Source: Paracoccaceae bacterium (GTDB lineage Bacteria; Pseudomonadota; Alphaproteobacteria; Rhodobacterales; Rhodobacteraceae). From it: 64,000 nucleotides of DNA. The stretch covers positions 16,047-80,046 of the forward strand of contig CACOXV010000007.1 of assembly GCA_902631295.1 (NCBI GenBank). The letters are read 5' to 3'. Of the stretch, positions 7,724 to 15,886 are shown piece after piece. Made by a program: the position numbers and the translations under genes. Under the pieces are notes generated by a model. It ran no database searches and had not been told where the DNA came from. It worked only from the letters and a program-made list of their open reading frames with translations. Position 1 is the stretch's first letter, and each line of letters starts with the position of its first letter.

Positions 7724-7868
7724 TGCGAAGCTTCTCAGCGCACTCTTTCAGCTTGTCTCTGCACTTTGGGTCAGTGAGAGCAGCAGCGGCAAGAACTGTT
7801 CCCGCTGTAACAAAGACTGCTCCAGTAATTAAAATCTTAGTAGCAATTAGTTTATGGGCTAAAAACAT
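7704..7868 (-). CDS. small membrane or secreted protein
   Basis: The 54-residue product MFLAHKLIATKILITGAVFVTAGTVLAAAAL... has one hydrophobic helix (a signal anchor or uncleaved signal) and a charged C-terminal tail with two Cys (PKCRDKLKECAEK). A strong AAGGAGG ribosome site precedes this ATG, eleven codons inside the track ORF. The basic-protein gene downstream overlaps it. Function is unknown. Confidence 0.55.
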   Translation of the reverse strand: MFLAHKLIATKILITGAVFVTAGTVLAAAALTDPKCRDKLKECAEKLRNGKKDT

Positions 7869-7973
7869 ATAAACCTCCTTGTGATTAATCGTAGACTGCA
7901 CATGTGAGTTTTCAAGATACTAAACTATTCAGCCTTCAATTTTGAAAGAGGACAGAATTCAAAACCATGATTT

Positions 7974-8543
7974 TTATGTGCTTCTTTCAGCTGGGTTGGA
8001 AAGATCTACCCAATCTGCCGCAACTCCAACTTCAGTTAAGAATTTTTGTAAATTTGTTGGTGAAATCCCCAACGTTCTGTCATTCACTAACGGGTGGACA
8101 TATATCTTTTTACAGTTTTTCAGTTCGTGATCGATAAAAAGTCGAACACCTTTTTTAGCGCCAGTAATCATTGCTAATGGTGTCACTGCGCCAGGTCTAA
8201 CACCCAGGTGCTCCATCAATCGTTCGGCAGAACCAAACGATAATCGGCCAAGACCTAGTTTTGATGCGACTAATTTGAGATCGATTTTTCTGTCTTGTTC
8301 GGAAACTAATAGCAAGCTGCGTTTTTTGTTATCCCTTAGGTAAAGATTTTTAATGTGACCTCCACCTTCTTTTGAAGATAAAAACTGATATTGTATTTTT
8401 TTAGCATCTTCTACAGTTTTAAGGGGTGCATGGTTGGATCTATCGTATATAATTCCCCACTGATCTAATAGTTTAATTAAATTATCGGACGAGACTGGAA
8501 GACTTCCTTGATATACTGAAGATGCATCAGGAATTAACGTCAT
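7974..8543 (-). CDS. YbaK/ProX-type aminoacyl-tRNA deacylase
   Basis: The 189-residue protein matches the free-standing ProXp-ala/PrdX group: an N-terminal LIKLLDQWGIIYDRSNHAPLKTVEDA segment, the core GGGHIKNLYLRDNKKRSLLLV, and LEHLGVRPGAVTPLAM near residue 115. These proteins hydrolyse mischarged Ala-tRNA(Pro) after ProRS editing fails. The gene is alone and cytoplasmic. Distinguishing ProXp-ala from related deacylases would need an alignment, so only the group is called. Confidence 0.85.
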   Translation of the reverse strand: MTLIPDASSVYQGSLPVSSDNLIKLLDQWGIIYDRSNHAPLKTVEDAKKIQYQFLSSKEGGGHIKNLYLRDNKKRSLLLVSEQDRKIDLKLVASKLGLGRLSFGSAERLMEHLGVRPGAVTPLAMITGAKKGVRLFIDHELKNCKKIYVHPLVNDRTLGISPTNLQKFLTEVGVAADWVDLSNPAERST

Positions 8544-8594
8544 AGATTTTAACTTATTTAAAATGATACATATTATAATCTAATATTATCTGTT

Positions 8595-8921
8595 TTATTT
8601 TAGTAGCTCTGCAGGATTTACCATGCGCTCACCAGTAAGCCTATCGGAGGATATATATCGTTGCGTTTCTGTCGGTAGCGTAACCATAACGTCATTCATG
8701 CCCATATTTTCTAAAGCTGCAAATATAGCATCTTCGTCTTCAGCATACCAATGACAATAAAAGAAATCTTCTGTGCCCATCCAATGCTGAAGTAATTCAG
8801 CTTTTTCGGTTTTCATTCCGTCAAAAAGTTCATTGTCAGTTAAGTTTTTTGTATCCTCAAGGAATTTGTCCTTAATATCATCACTCATGTATGTGTGAGT
8901 ACACATGAAATGCTTTTTCAA
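8595..8921 (-). CDS. DUF4242-like small protein
   Basis: The 108-residue protein (MKKHFMCTHTYMSDDIKDKFLEDTKN...TEDFFYCHWYAEDEDAIFAALENMGMNDVMVTLPTETQRYI) has the FYCHWYAED strand and long helix expected for a DUF4242/ferredoxin-like fold. GGAGG lies six bases before a TTG (used here) but directly abuts an ATG two codons earlier, so the TTG is the better start. The N-terminal 16 residues of the track ORF are probably not translated. It belongs to the group of small alpha+beta proteins of this region. Confidence 0.6.
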   Translation of the reverse strand: MKKHFMCTHTYMSDDIKDKFLEDTKNLTDNELFDGMKTEKAELLQHWMGTEDFFYCHWYAEDEDAIFAALENMGMNDVMVTLPTETQRYISSDRLTGERMVNPAELLK

Positions 8922-8946
8922 CTCCATCCTCCAACAATTATCGTAC

Positions 8947-9063
8947 TTAAGACATAATATAAAAAATAGGACCAATCATCCCCTCTATCAATTTATGCCC
9001 TGTTTCATTTATCGTGTATGATGTTTTTTCTATACTATGCTTTAAGGTATTGAAAGTCTTGGA
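8947..9063 (-). pseudogene. C-terminal remnant of duplicated small gene
   Basis: This reading frame, with no usable start codon, ends TINETGHKLIEGMIGPIFYIMS before a TAA. It matches SINETGHKMVEETMGPVLSIMS, the end of the intact gene at 1656-1949. Upstream the frame is closed by TAA after about 37 codons and the rest of the gene is missing. It is a truncated paralog, not an expressed gene. Confidence 0.7.
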
Positions 9064-9111
9064 TTAGCTAATAACGTCAAATTAGAGTTTTTAGCATGAA
9101 AGGATCAAAAG

Positions 9112-9420
9112 ATGCTCGTTGTTACAACTATTAGCTTATCAAAAGGCTTCAAGGCTTGGAAAGAAATGGTTCACGCAAGTGAAGATAAGCTTAAAGAATA
9201 TGGTATGACGTTTGTATTTGCAGGCACCGAGGCTGACGACGATAGTAAACTACATACGGTTATCCACTTTGAATCCGAAGCGCATTTACAACGCTTTCAT
9301 AAGGATGAAGAGCTTACACAGCGAAGAGCTGAGGCGGGAGCGATGGTAGAAACAGGAACTTTCACACCAATATCTGATGAAGCTTTTACTAACTATCCTT
9401 CAGCCTTGAACTTAAAATGA
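9112..9420 (+). CDS. DUF3764-like small protein
   Basis: The 102-residue protein has the features of the DUF3764/ABM-like fold: LVVTTISLSKGFKAWKEMVHASEDKLKEYGMTFVFAGTEADDDSKLHTVIHFESEAHLQRFHKD, with a central LHTVIHF strand and paired helices. AAGGA precedes the ATG at good distance. It shares its layout with the gene at 5269-5544. It stands alone between the paralog remnant and the ceramidase gene. Function is unknown. Confidence 0.7.
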   Translation: MLVVTTISLSKGFKAWKEMVHASEDKLKEYGMTFVFAGTEADDDSKLHTVIHFESEAHLQRFHKDEELTQRRAEAGAMVETGTFTPISDEAFTNYPSALNLK

Positions 9421-9551
9421 AGATACAAGCTAAACTTTATACTTAAACTTCGCCAATTGCTGAGCCAGATTTTGTAGAATTACTGCGTAAGTTTGTTTAT
9501 GTCACAATGCAACTAAAGTAGTCTTGTGAAGAAAAATTTTGAGGAAAAGTA

Positions 9552-10214
9552 ATGAATTGGTTTGCACCAGTAGATGGGTATTGCGAGAGAATTGATGGAT
9601 CGTTTTGGTCTGAACCATTAAATGCAATAACCAATATATTTTTTTTGGTGGCTGCAATCTGGGTTTTGCGGAGAGAGGGTCTTAATAGTACAGCTCGTAT
9701 TCTGGCTATTATTCTTGGAATGATTGGTTTCGCTTCCTTTCTTTTCCACTCATTCGCGCAGACATGGGCTGGAGCCTTGGACGTTTTATTTATATTATTG
9801 TTTACGCTTTTTTATTTGTTTGCGGCTTCAAAAGACTTTTTAGGAGTACCAACAAGCATCGCATTGTTAATAACACTAGGATATTTCCCTTTTTCAATCG
9901 TCGTTGATTGGTTGACCTTGCCTCTAACCTTTCTTGGTTCTACCAAGGTTTATATGCCCATACTGATACTCATTATAGTTTTCTCGCTTCTGATATATAC
10001 GAGGTTACCCAAGGTCTCTCGTGGCTTGGCAATAGGCGCTTTTATATTGATGACTTCAATGATGGCCCGTATCTTGGATGTCCCGTTATGCCAGACTATT
10101 CCAATAGGTACACATTTTTTATGGCATGTTATGAACGCAGTTATGCTCGCTTGGATGATTGAAGTTTATCGTCGTCACATAATTTCTGAAAAATATAAAC
10201 TTTCGTATTGCTGA
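9552..10214 (+). CDS. ceramidase-family membrane hydrolase
   Basis: The 220-residue polytopic protein has about seven hydrophobic segments. Family signatures are present: W-x-E-x-x-N-A-x-T-N near residue 21-29, SFLFHSFAQTWAGALD near 60, and GTHFLWHVMNAVM near 180. These supply the Ser/His/Asp set that binds zinc in alkaline ceramidases. In the CREST superfamily such proteins hydrolyse amide bonds in lipids; the bacterial substrate is unknown. GAGGAAAAGTA precedes the ATG. No sphingolipid synthesis gene is nearby. Confidence 0.8.
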   Translation: MNWFAPVDGYCERIDGSFWSEPLNAITNIFFLVAAIWVLRREGLNSTARILAIILGMIGFASFLFHSFAQTWAGALDVLFILLFTLFYLFAASKDFLGVPTSIALLITLGYFPFSIVVDWLTLPLTFLGSTKVYMPILILIIVFSLLIYTRLPKVSRGLAIGAFILMTSMMARILDVPLCQTIPIGTHFLWHVMNAVMLAWMIEVYRRHIISEKYKLSYC

Positions 10215-10321
10215 CTGTTGTTAAAGTATGCCCTTTCGCAATGAAAGCCTATATTATTTCTATTTTGCCTGTGCAGATTTATCCAATTATTTAGTATACC
10301 TTCGCCAGCAAATGTTTGTTG

Positions 10322-10753
10322 TCAGTTTCGCAAATCTGAAATTAATCTCTTTCGAAGTAAAACGATATCATCCGCTTTCGAGTATTGAAACTTCTCATAA
10401 AAATCCAGGACTTCAGTATTATTTGCCCAAACTAATAAATTTACTTGTGGGCAACCTAAATCTTTTAATTTTTTCTCAACCGCCTGCATTAACATCTTGC
10501 CAAATCCTTGTCCTCGATAGCTTGGGTGTACTCCCAAATAGTTAATTATGCCGCGGTGACCATCGTAACCACCCATTACTGTTCCAATAACCTTCTCCTC
10601 CTCTTCTAAGACGAGAAAAAGCTCTTCGCCAAATCCCTTCTTTCTGTCTAAATCGTTCTTTGGGTTATTTTTGGGACGAACTAAATTACATTCGCGCCAC
10701 AATGCTAAAACCTGTCTTCGGTCTTTCTCTTTATATATACGTATGGTTACCAT
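10322..10753 (-). CDS. ypeA: GNAT acetyltransferase, YpeA type
   Basis: The 143-residue protein aligns by eye with E. coli YpeA: LWRECNLVRPKNNPKNDLDRK, VIGTVMGGYDGHRGIINYLGVHP, and the acetyl-CoA loop YRGQGFGKMLM. It ends ADDIVLLRKRLI as in YpeA. The acceptor is unknown. It is on the minus strand, 37 bp beyond an EamA transporter gene reading the same way, so the two may form a transcript. Confidence 0.85.
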   Translation of the reverse strand: MVTIRIYKEKDRRQVLALWRECNLVRPKNNPKNDLDRKKGFGEELFLVLEEEEKVIGTVMGGYDGHRGIINYLGVHPSYRGQGFGKMLMQAVEKKLKDLGCPQVNLLVWANNTEVLDFYEKFQYSKADDIVLLRKRLISDLRN

Positions 10754-10790
10754 TAAGGACCTACAGACTGTCTATTACCACTTATCGTAA

Positions 10791-11666
10791 TCATCGTTTC
10801 ACATCTTTAATGGCACGTTCTCGTAAAGCAATAAAATAACCAGATGCAACAATTAGAAAAGCTCCAGTCCATGTAAAAAAATCAGGGTTTTCGCCCAAAA
10901 TAAGTATTGAGAGGAGCATCGCAAATATCAACCTAGAGTATCTGAATGGAGCAATTAGTGAAGCCTCGCCGCGACGAGTAGCTCCTACGAGTAGATAATA
11001 AGCCGCTACTCCAGATGATATACCAACCAAAAATAACGAGGTTTCTCTTAAGTCTGGTAAAACAAATGCTTCGTAAAATGGGATCGCTAATATACCTGCT
11101 AAAGCCAATGCTACAAATGCATAAATCGATATAGTTATTGTCGGTAGGGCGTCCGTCATAGCTCGAGTGGCCAGATCTCTGGCCGATAAACAGATTACAG
11201 CGGCTACTGCCAATAAACTTAAAGGACTGAAGTCAGCCACGCCAGGTTTAATTATCAAAATTATGCCAATAAAGCCAACAAGAACTGCTATCCACCGCCT
11301 GAGGCCTACAGTTTCTCCCAGGAAAATAGCTGCGCCAGCAGTAACTGCAAGCGGAGTTCCCTGTAATATAGCTGAAGCCGATGATAAGGGCGTAAGTACT
11401 ATCGCACTCACAAAAAACAATGCGCCAAACAAGTCTCCCAAAGTTCTTACAATTACATGCTTATCCAGTAAATCACGGCTGAAAATTGGTTGTTTCGCTA
11501 TTGCGGCAGCTGTAATAAAAAATGTTGTCCCAAGTAGCCCCATAATTATCATGATTTGAGATGCAGGAATAGTTTTTGATAAAAGTTTTATGAAAAAATC
11601 TTCTAAAGAAAAAAGAGCCATGGAGCCAACCATAAATAGTACTGGTCGGAATGAGGAATCTGTCAA
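10791..11666 (-). CDS. EamA-family (DMT) transporter
   Basis: The 291-residue protein has ten predicted transmembrane helices in two EamA repeats (first about 8-140, second about 150-285), with conserved QGTPLAVTAGAAIFLGETVG and APFRYSRLIFAMLLSILILGE. It starts at a TTG preceded by AAGGAAA. DMT exporters of this kind move metabolites such as amino acids, riboflavin or drugs; the substrate is not predictable here. The ypeA-like gene follows on the same strand. Confidence 0.85.
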   Translation of the reverse strand: MTDSSFRPVLFMVGSMALFSLEDFFIKLLSKTIPASQIMIIMGLLGTTFFITAAAIAKQPIFSRDLLDKHVIVRTLGDLFGALFFVSAIVLTPLSSASAILQGTPLAVTAGAAIFLGETVGLRRWIAVLVGFIGIILIIKPGVADFSPLSLLAVAAVICLSARDLATRAMTDALPTITISIYAFVALALAGILAIPFYEAFVLPDLRETSLFLVGISSGVAAYYLLVGATRRGEASLIAPFRYSRLIFAMLLSILILGENPDFFTWTGAFLIVASGYFIALRERAIKDVKR

Positions 11667-11905
11667 AATCTTTTCCTTGATGCGAGCAATAATTAAGAAA
11701 CAACTACATAAGAAAATAAAGTTTGGCTACGTTTTGTTTTCTTAACTCATATGAGTTTACTATTGTACATTACTAGCTTTGATTTCTAACAATTATGTTT
11801 AAATAAAATTATTGATTTTTAAATTACGAAGATGAATACTTTTATTTAATATATAGAATTCCACTCCTTTACTGAGAGATCGGAATAGAATTTGGTGAGG
11901 TAAAA

Positions 11906-12355
11906 ATGAAATATTCGGGCAATTGTTTATGTGGTGCTGTGTCGTTCAAATTTCCATACGACCCCATGATGCAATTTAAATGTCATTGTAATGTATGCCA
12001 GAAAGTATTTGGGAATAGCTTGCATGCTTTAGCAATGCCACAGGATGAGCTCGAAATTTCTGGAACACTGTCCCACTATTTTACAACTGGTGGAAGTGGT
12101 AACAAACTACATTATAATTTTTGTCCAACTTGTGGAACGTTTATTTACAACAAGCCAGATCTTCTAGACCCTATGATTTATGTGCCTGCGGGATTGCTTG
12201 ATGGTCAAATAGAGTTTACTCCTACGGTTGAATTGTGGACTTCACAAAAACCAAAGAATATTTCACAGGCGTCTTCTACCAAAGCGGCGTTTGAGGACAA
12301 CGGGACAACCGACCGTCTTATGGAAATGCTCGAAAATTTTGATCAAAGAGAATGA
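11906..12355 (+). CDS. GFA/CENP-V domain zinc protein
   Basis: The 149-residue protein has the family Cys set: GNCLCGAVSF near residue 6, CHCNVCQKVFGNSLHA near 27, and FCPTCGTFIYN near 74. It is the second of three GFA proteins in the window and differs clearly from the one at 4482. TGAGG lies upstream of the ATG. The gene stands alone. It should bind two zincs; a formaldehyde or other carbonyl-glutathione substrate is possible but not shown. Confidence 0.87.
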   Translation: MKYSGNCLCGAVSFKFPYDPMMQFKCHCNVCQKVFGNSLHALAMPQDELEISGTLSHYFTTGGSGNKLHYNFCPTCGTFIYNKPDLLDPMIYVPAGLLDGQIEFTPTVELWTSQKPKNISQASSTKAAFEDNGTTDRLMEMLENFDQRE

Positions 12356-12438
12356 AAAATTTATGAGTTTATTACTATTTCGATTAGGCATTTACCCTAT
12401 TTAGTTTAATAGTTTTATAAATATCTAAAGCTTTCAGT

Positions 12439-12810
12439 CTATCTTATTGAGTGATAGATTTCCCCACCAATACTTATCACTTTCCCATAGTTTCCAAGTA
12501 TTTCGGCAAATTTGGGAAAGTAGTCATTTTGTGATGCATTTTCTACATGGCGCTGGATACTCGTCATTCCTGTGAAACGTTCATTAATTGTAAACAAGGT
12601 GTTGCCGGTTACACCTTTTTCTGGATCAGTAGGATCAATGAACTCGGGCGCTTTTGTAAAATATGCATTCAGTAAATGTTCGCTTCCGTTATTTGACTCT
12701 GAGTAAAATTCAGTCATCCAAGCAGAATGTTTCCGAAATATTTCTTCCACAGCTGGTGCGTCTGAATTGGAACAAACATAGCCAAGGTTAATACATTTTA
12801 TATCTGATAT
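12439..12810 (-). CDS. ABM-like small protein with non-standard start
   Basis: The track begins at an internal GTG (12750). The same frame is open upstream and encodes a plausible first strand, KCINLGYVCSNSDAPAVEEIFRKH, typical of ABM-like proteins. The only position with a ribosome site is an ATA five bases after GGAGA (12816-12820), where an ATG would be expected. The product would have about 123 residues (...NTLFTINERFTGMTSIQRHVENAS). Either ATA is used weakly, or the start was lost by an ATG-to-ATA change. Function is unknown. Confidence 0.5.
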   Translation of the reverse strand: MSDIKCINLGYVCSNSDAPAVEEIFRKHSAWMTEFYSESNNGSEHLLNAYFTKAPEFIDPTDPEKGVTGNTLFTINERFTGMTSIQRHVENASQNDYFPKFAEILGNYGKVISIGGEIYHSIR

Positions 12811-12920
12811 ATTGTTCTCCTTTAAAAATGTCTAAACAGTCTGTAACGCTAATAAATATTATAATAGTACAGTTTCAGGAGTTAGGTAAAATCCTGATTG
12901 TGCGCGTCGTGAATGTAAAT

Positions 12921-13232
12921 CTAATTAAGCGCTTCATAAATGTTCATGACCCCTTCAACGACTTTTGCTGATAGATTAGACTTACAAAACTTAAGTAATT
13001 CCATCCCAAACACTGTTTCATCTGCATGAATTGCTTTTTGTGATGCCCAATTTGCTCCACCTACAAAGCCGGTCACCCATGCATCAAAAAAGTTTTTATC
13101 AAAAAAACTACCGCCTTCCCATGCTTTTACGAGTTCAGAGCATGGTTTGCTGCCTGGGCCATATATGGTCTGTGCAGTGATTTGGCTTGCACTCAAGTAT
13201 AGAAATACGCTGACTAAAAAAGTTCTCATCAT
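12921..13232 (-). CDS. small secreted protein, HdeA/Rap1a-like
   Basis: The 103-residue protein has a signal peptide (MRTFLVSVFLYLSASQITA-Q) and a helical mature domain with two Cys about 56 residues apart (KPCSELVKAW...LLKFCKSN). The FDAWVTGFVGGANWA segment recalls the HdeA/Rap1a fold of periplasmic proteins. Its ATG overlaps the TGA of a 37-residue membrane peptide gene upstream (ATGA), so the two are coupled. The exact role is unknown. Confidence 0.6.
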   Translation of the reverse strand: MMRTFLVSVFLYLSASQITAQTIYGPGSKPCSELVKAWEGGSFFDKNFFDAWVTGFVGGANWASQKAIHADETVFGMELLKFCKSNLSAKVVEGVMNIYEALN

Positions 13233-13342
13233 TTATTAGTTAAAAAATTGTCAAAGCGAGTAAATTTTAGACTACTAACATAATACGAAAAACAACAGGC
13301 TGCGATGAGTAAAAACATTATGACTAGTTGATGCTTTTTCAT
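13229..13342 (-). CDS. 37-residue single-pass membrane peptide
   Basis: This gene is not in the track. It encodes MKKHQLVIMFLLIAACCFSYYVSSLKFTRFDNFLTNK: basic start, one hydrophobic helix, basic tail. Its TGA overlaps the ATG of the secreted-protein gene (ATGA), which is the main support. No strong ribosome binding site precedes it. Confidence 0.5.
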   Translation of the reverse strand: MKKHQLVIMFLLIAACCFSYYVSSLKFTRFDNFLTNK

Positions 13343-13369
13343 TTTTTTAGCAGTAGGAAAAATTCTAAA

Positions 13370-13672
13370 TTAATAGCCACTAGTTTCATTTTGATGGAGA
13401 ACTATTCCAGAAAAAGCCTGTGTACGACTACCGTCTTCATACAGCTCTAAAATAGGGGTAATGTCATCTAACCAATCTAAACCGGATACGACATCCATAC
13501 TTCTATTTTCAATACTTTCGTAAGTATTTAAAGCAGCATACTCATTATCCCCTAAACTCAATATTTGCCAGGAGATGGAGTTTGTATTGTCAAAGCTTCT
13601 GAGAGCATCGATTAGTTGATCCTCTAAACCAAGCTTGGCTTTGAATTTTGTTATAGTTGTAACCAATGTCAT
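13370..13672 (-). CDS. ABM-like small protein
   Basis: The 100-residue product (MTLVTTITKFKAKLGLEDQLIDALRSFDNTNSISWQILSLGDNEYAALNTYESIENR) begins with a strand and helix as in antibiotic biosynthesis monooxygenase-like proteins. CAGGAAGATTGAT sets the start, 14 codons inside the track ORF. A 38-residue helical peptide gene lies 31 bp upstream on the same strand and is probably co-transcribed. The C-terminus (SGIVLHQNETSGY) is unusual. No active-site residue is evident. Confidence 0.6.
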   Translation of the reverse strand: MTLVTTITKFKAKLGLEDQLIDALRSFDNTNSISWQILSLGDNEYAALNTYESIENRSMDVVSGLDWLDDITPILELYEDGSRTQAFSGIVLHQNETSGY

Positions 13673-13703
13673 ATCAATCTTCCTGTTAAATCGAAATAAA
13701 TAT

Positions 13704-13820
13704 TTATTTTCCAAGTTTATTTAAGATTTCTTTTAATAAGTCGTTGCCATCCTCTTTTAGCTTATTTTGCAACTTAAGTTGCTCAACTATTTGCCTTAAG
13801 TAAACCTCTTCAAGATCCAT
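13704..13820 (-). CDS. 38-residue helical peptide
   Basis: Too short for the track. It encodes MDLEEVYLRQIVEQLKLQNKLKEDGNDLLKEILNKLGK, a strongly amphipathic helix with a leucine/isoleucine heptad that could form a coiled coil. AAAGGAAACGAA directly precedes the ATG. It leads into the ABM-like gene. The clean ribosome site and helix pattern argue that it is real. Confidence 0.6.
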   Translation of the reverse strand: MDLEEVYLRQIVEQLKLQNKLKEDGNDLLKEILNKLGK

Positions 13821-13944
13821 TTCGTTTCCTTTCAATCAAAGTTAAAGCACTAATATTATATACTGTAGGTTCACATTGCTATCTACATCACTTTTGTTAA
13901 TGTTTATGTTAGTATAAGAAAAATTTTTTGAAAGAATTTTGAGC

Positions 13945-14322
13945 ATGCGCTTACTGTTTTTAGCTTTTTTGATATCGTTCTCTACGAACGCATTTGGTGA
14001 AATGAGTAATAATCGTTTGCGTGTTCTTTTGAATATTTGTGATGCGGCTCAAAAATCAGCCGATTTGGGCACAGTCAGAAATATTGCCTCACAAATTCAG
14101 AGTGTAAATCCGCCAGAAAATACCCAATTAGCTGATCGTTTTAATAAATGTCTGCAAATTGCATTTGGGGAAACCAAAAAAAAACCTGATGTAAATGAAT
14201 TAGTTAAGACAATAGAAAAGACATTCTCAAAACTCGAGGAAGATTGCCGTGTACTGCTGAGAACTGCTCCAGAGATCGCTATTGTTCATCCAATCTGTAA
14301 GCCGGTAATTACTTCACCATAA
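13945..14322 (+). CDS. small secreted protein, function unknown
   Basis: The product has about 125 residues: MRLLFLAFLISFSTNAFGE is a signal peptide, followed by a helical domain with four Cys (NICDAA, NKCLQI, EDCRVL, PICKPV), enough for two disulfides. The internal ATG is preferred over the TTG two codons upstream. The last Cys sits near the end of the chain (HPICKPVITSP). It does not match a family I recognise. It stands alone. Confidence 0.55.
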   Translation: MRLLFLAFLISFSTNAFGEMSNNRLRVLLNICDAAQKSADLGTVRNIASQIQSVNPPENTQLADRFNKCLQIAFGETKKKPDVNELVKTIEKTFSKLEEDCRVLLRTAPEIAIVHPICKPVITSP

Positions 14323-14572
14323 TTAACAGGGCGGTTTTTTACAAATTTTCTCTGGGTATTCAAATAATTTCATCTGCACAATTAAAGCTTCCATAGTTTT
14401 CAATTTTTTTTTGTAGCTGATTTTAGATTTTAAGATCTCTTAGGTTTAAAGCTTTCTTTAAAAATATAATTATTGCTGTAACAAGTGATCATTTTGTCAC
14501 TCATTAGAGACTTGAAAATTTCAATTCAGATACCCATTATTAACCGAAGGGTCGTTTAGCTTATATTCACAG

Positions 14573-14701
14573 ATGAGACTTGTGCAGGTGACTTGGCGCC
14601 ACGGTGTGCGTTACATTTTATATGATGAGAAAGGCAAGGTTGTAATTATAACCCGAGATAAGAAAGTAGCTTTGCACTATGCAAATGCTTTGGAGCCTTG
14701 A
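14573..14701 (+). CDS. 42-residue hypothetical protein
   Basis: Below the track limit. It encodes MRLVQVTWRHGVRYILYDEKGKVVIITRDKKVALHYANALEP, a plausible beta-hairpin plus helix with balanced charges. No ribosome site precedes it and no neighbour is coupled, so it could be chance. Confidence 0.35.
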   Translation: MRLVQVTWRHGVRYILYDEKGKVVIITRDKKVALHYANALEP

Positions 14702-14779
14702 TAAGAATAATCAAACTATTATTCAAGCGTTTGAACACTATAATAATTTTTATTTTGGACCACGCTAGTGACTTTACAG

Positions 14780-15886
14780 CTAACTTAAGCCTTTCCACTC
14801 TTTAACTTCTGGATAGAATTGTTCCCGCCATTTAATCACTTTTGGATTCATAACTCTCCGCCAAAGAAATGGAATAAGGCTAAATACTACCATAATTGGG
14901 TATCCAAATGGTAATTGAGGTGCGCTTTCTTCGCCGTATGCACTTAGCATTGGATAAGTTTTTGCTGGTTTTGCATGATGATCCGAATGTTTTTGTAGGT
15001 TAATAAGTAGTAAATTACTGGCTGCGTGGTTTGCATTCCAACTATGATGTGGCTTCGTTGGTTCATATTTATTTTCTGATATTTTTTTTCTGGAGAGCCC
15101 ATAATGCTCAATATAATTTACAACCTCCAAGTGAAGTATTGCGATAAGCGCCTGAATGAAAAATAGTGTTATTCCGTATGTGCCACCTATTATGAAAGAC
15201 AGTAATACAAATAGAGATGCTAATGCAGCATAAGTATAAAACGGGTTTGACATAGAGAAGGTAGACTTATTTTTTGCGGCCAGCTTTTGGGCTTCCACAG
15301 ACCATGCTGAAATCAGGCATTGTGGAATAACTCGTAGGAAGAAAGTATAGAAACTCTCATTAAAGCGGGCGGTTACTGCATCTTTTTTTGTGCCTACATA
15401 CCGGTGATGTACAAATACATGTTCGGTTCGAAAATGACCATAAAATGCCATAGCCATTAAGACATCAGCCAAAAATCTTTCCAGCTTTGTTTTTTGATGC
15501 ATTAACTCATGGGCAAAAGTAATCCCAACTGCTCCAGTAATCATGCCCTGCACCAACATTAAAATAACCGCTTCTACAACCGTTAGATGCTGGAACCAAC
15601 AAATAGAAATTAAAGATCCAATAAGTAGAAAGAATTGAATTAAGGGCCATGCAAACAGGATTAACTTATATCTGCTTGTGTCATTCGTGACATCCATTTC
15701 GTTTTTTCGATTCTCACCAATTATAAAATCAACGATTGATATTATGACATAGCCAAAAGCAGGTGCGAGAATTAAAACAACGCCTCCATAAATCCATGCC
15801 AGAACTAGTAATGGGCAAAACAGTAATGGAAGGGCGAAAGCCAACGGTGGCTCAGGGTTTGTGAAATTTTGACTTGCTTCTGACAT
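14780..15886 (-). CDS. alkB: AlkB-type membrane di-iron hydroxylase (alkane 1-monooxygenase)
   Basis: The product has about 368 residues and is an integral-membrane hydroxylase of the fatty-acid-desaturase superfamily. The histidine boxes are clear: HELMHQK near residue 126, EHVFVHHRYVG near 155, NYIEHYGL near 260 and LQKHSDHH near 300. NYIEHYGL is the usual AlkB-group signature. It would insert one oxygen atom into a terminal carbon of an alkane or similar chain, with electrons from rubredoxin. No rubredoxin or rubredoxin reductase gene is in the window. ATG 15886 is chosen over the TTG one codon upstream. Confidence 0.85.
   Translation of the reverse strand: MSEASQNFTNPEPPLAFALPLLFCPLLVLAWIYGGVVLILAPAFGYVIISIVDFIIGENRKNEMDVTNDTSRYKLILFAWPLIQFFLLIGSLISICWFQHLTVVEAVILMLVQGMITGAVGITFAHELMHQKTKLERFLADVLMAMAFYGHFRTEHVFVHHRYVGTKKDAVTARFNESFYTFFLRVIPQCLISAWSVEAQKLAAKNKSTFSMSNPFYTYAALASLFVLLSFIIGGTYGITLFFIQALIAILHLEVVNYIEHYGLSRKKISENKYEPTKPHHSWNANHAASNLLLINLQKHSDHHAKPAKTYPMLSAYGEESAPQLPFGYPIMVVFSLIPFLWRRVMNPKVIKWREQFYPEVKEWKGLS

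Noticed and set aside
10228-10545. 105-residue plus-strand ORF
   Set aside because: Its 3' part lies antisense to the clear YpeA-type acetyltransferase; no ribosome site and no domain.
11167-11559. 130-residue plus-strand ORF
   Set aside because: It is the complement of the EamA transporter gene; low-complexity shadow.
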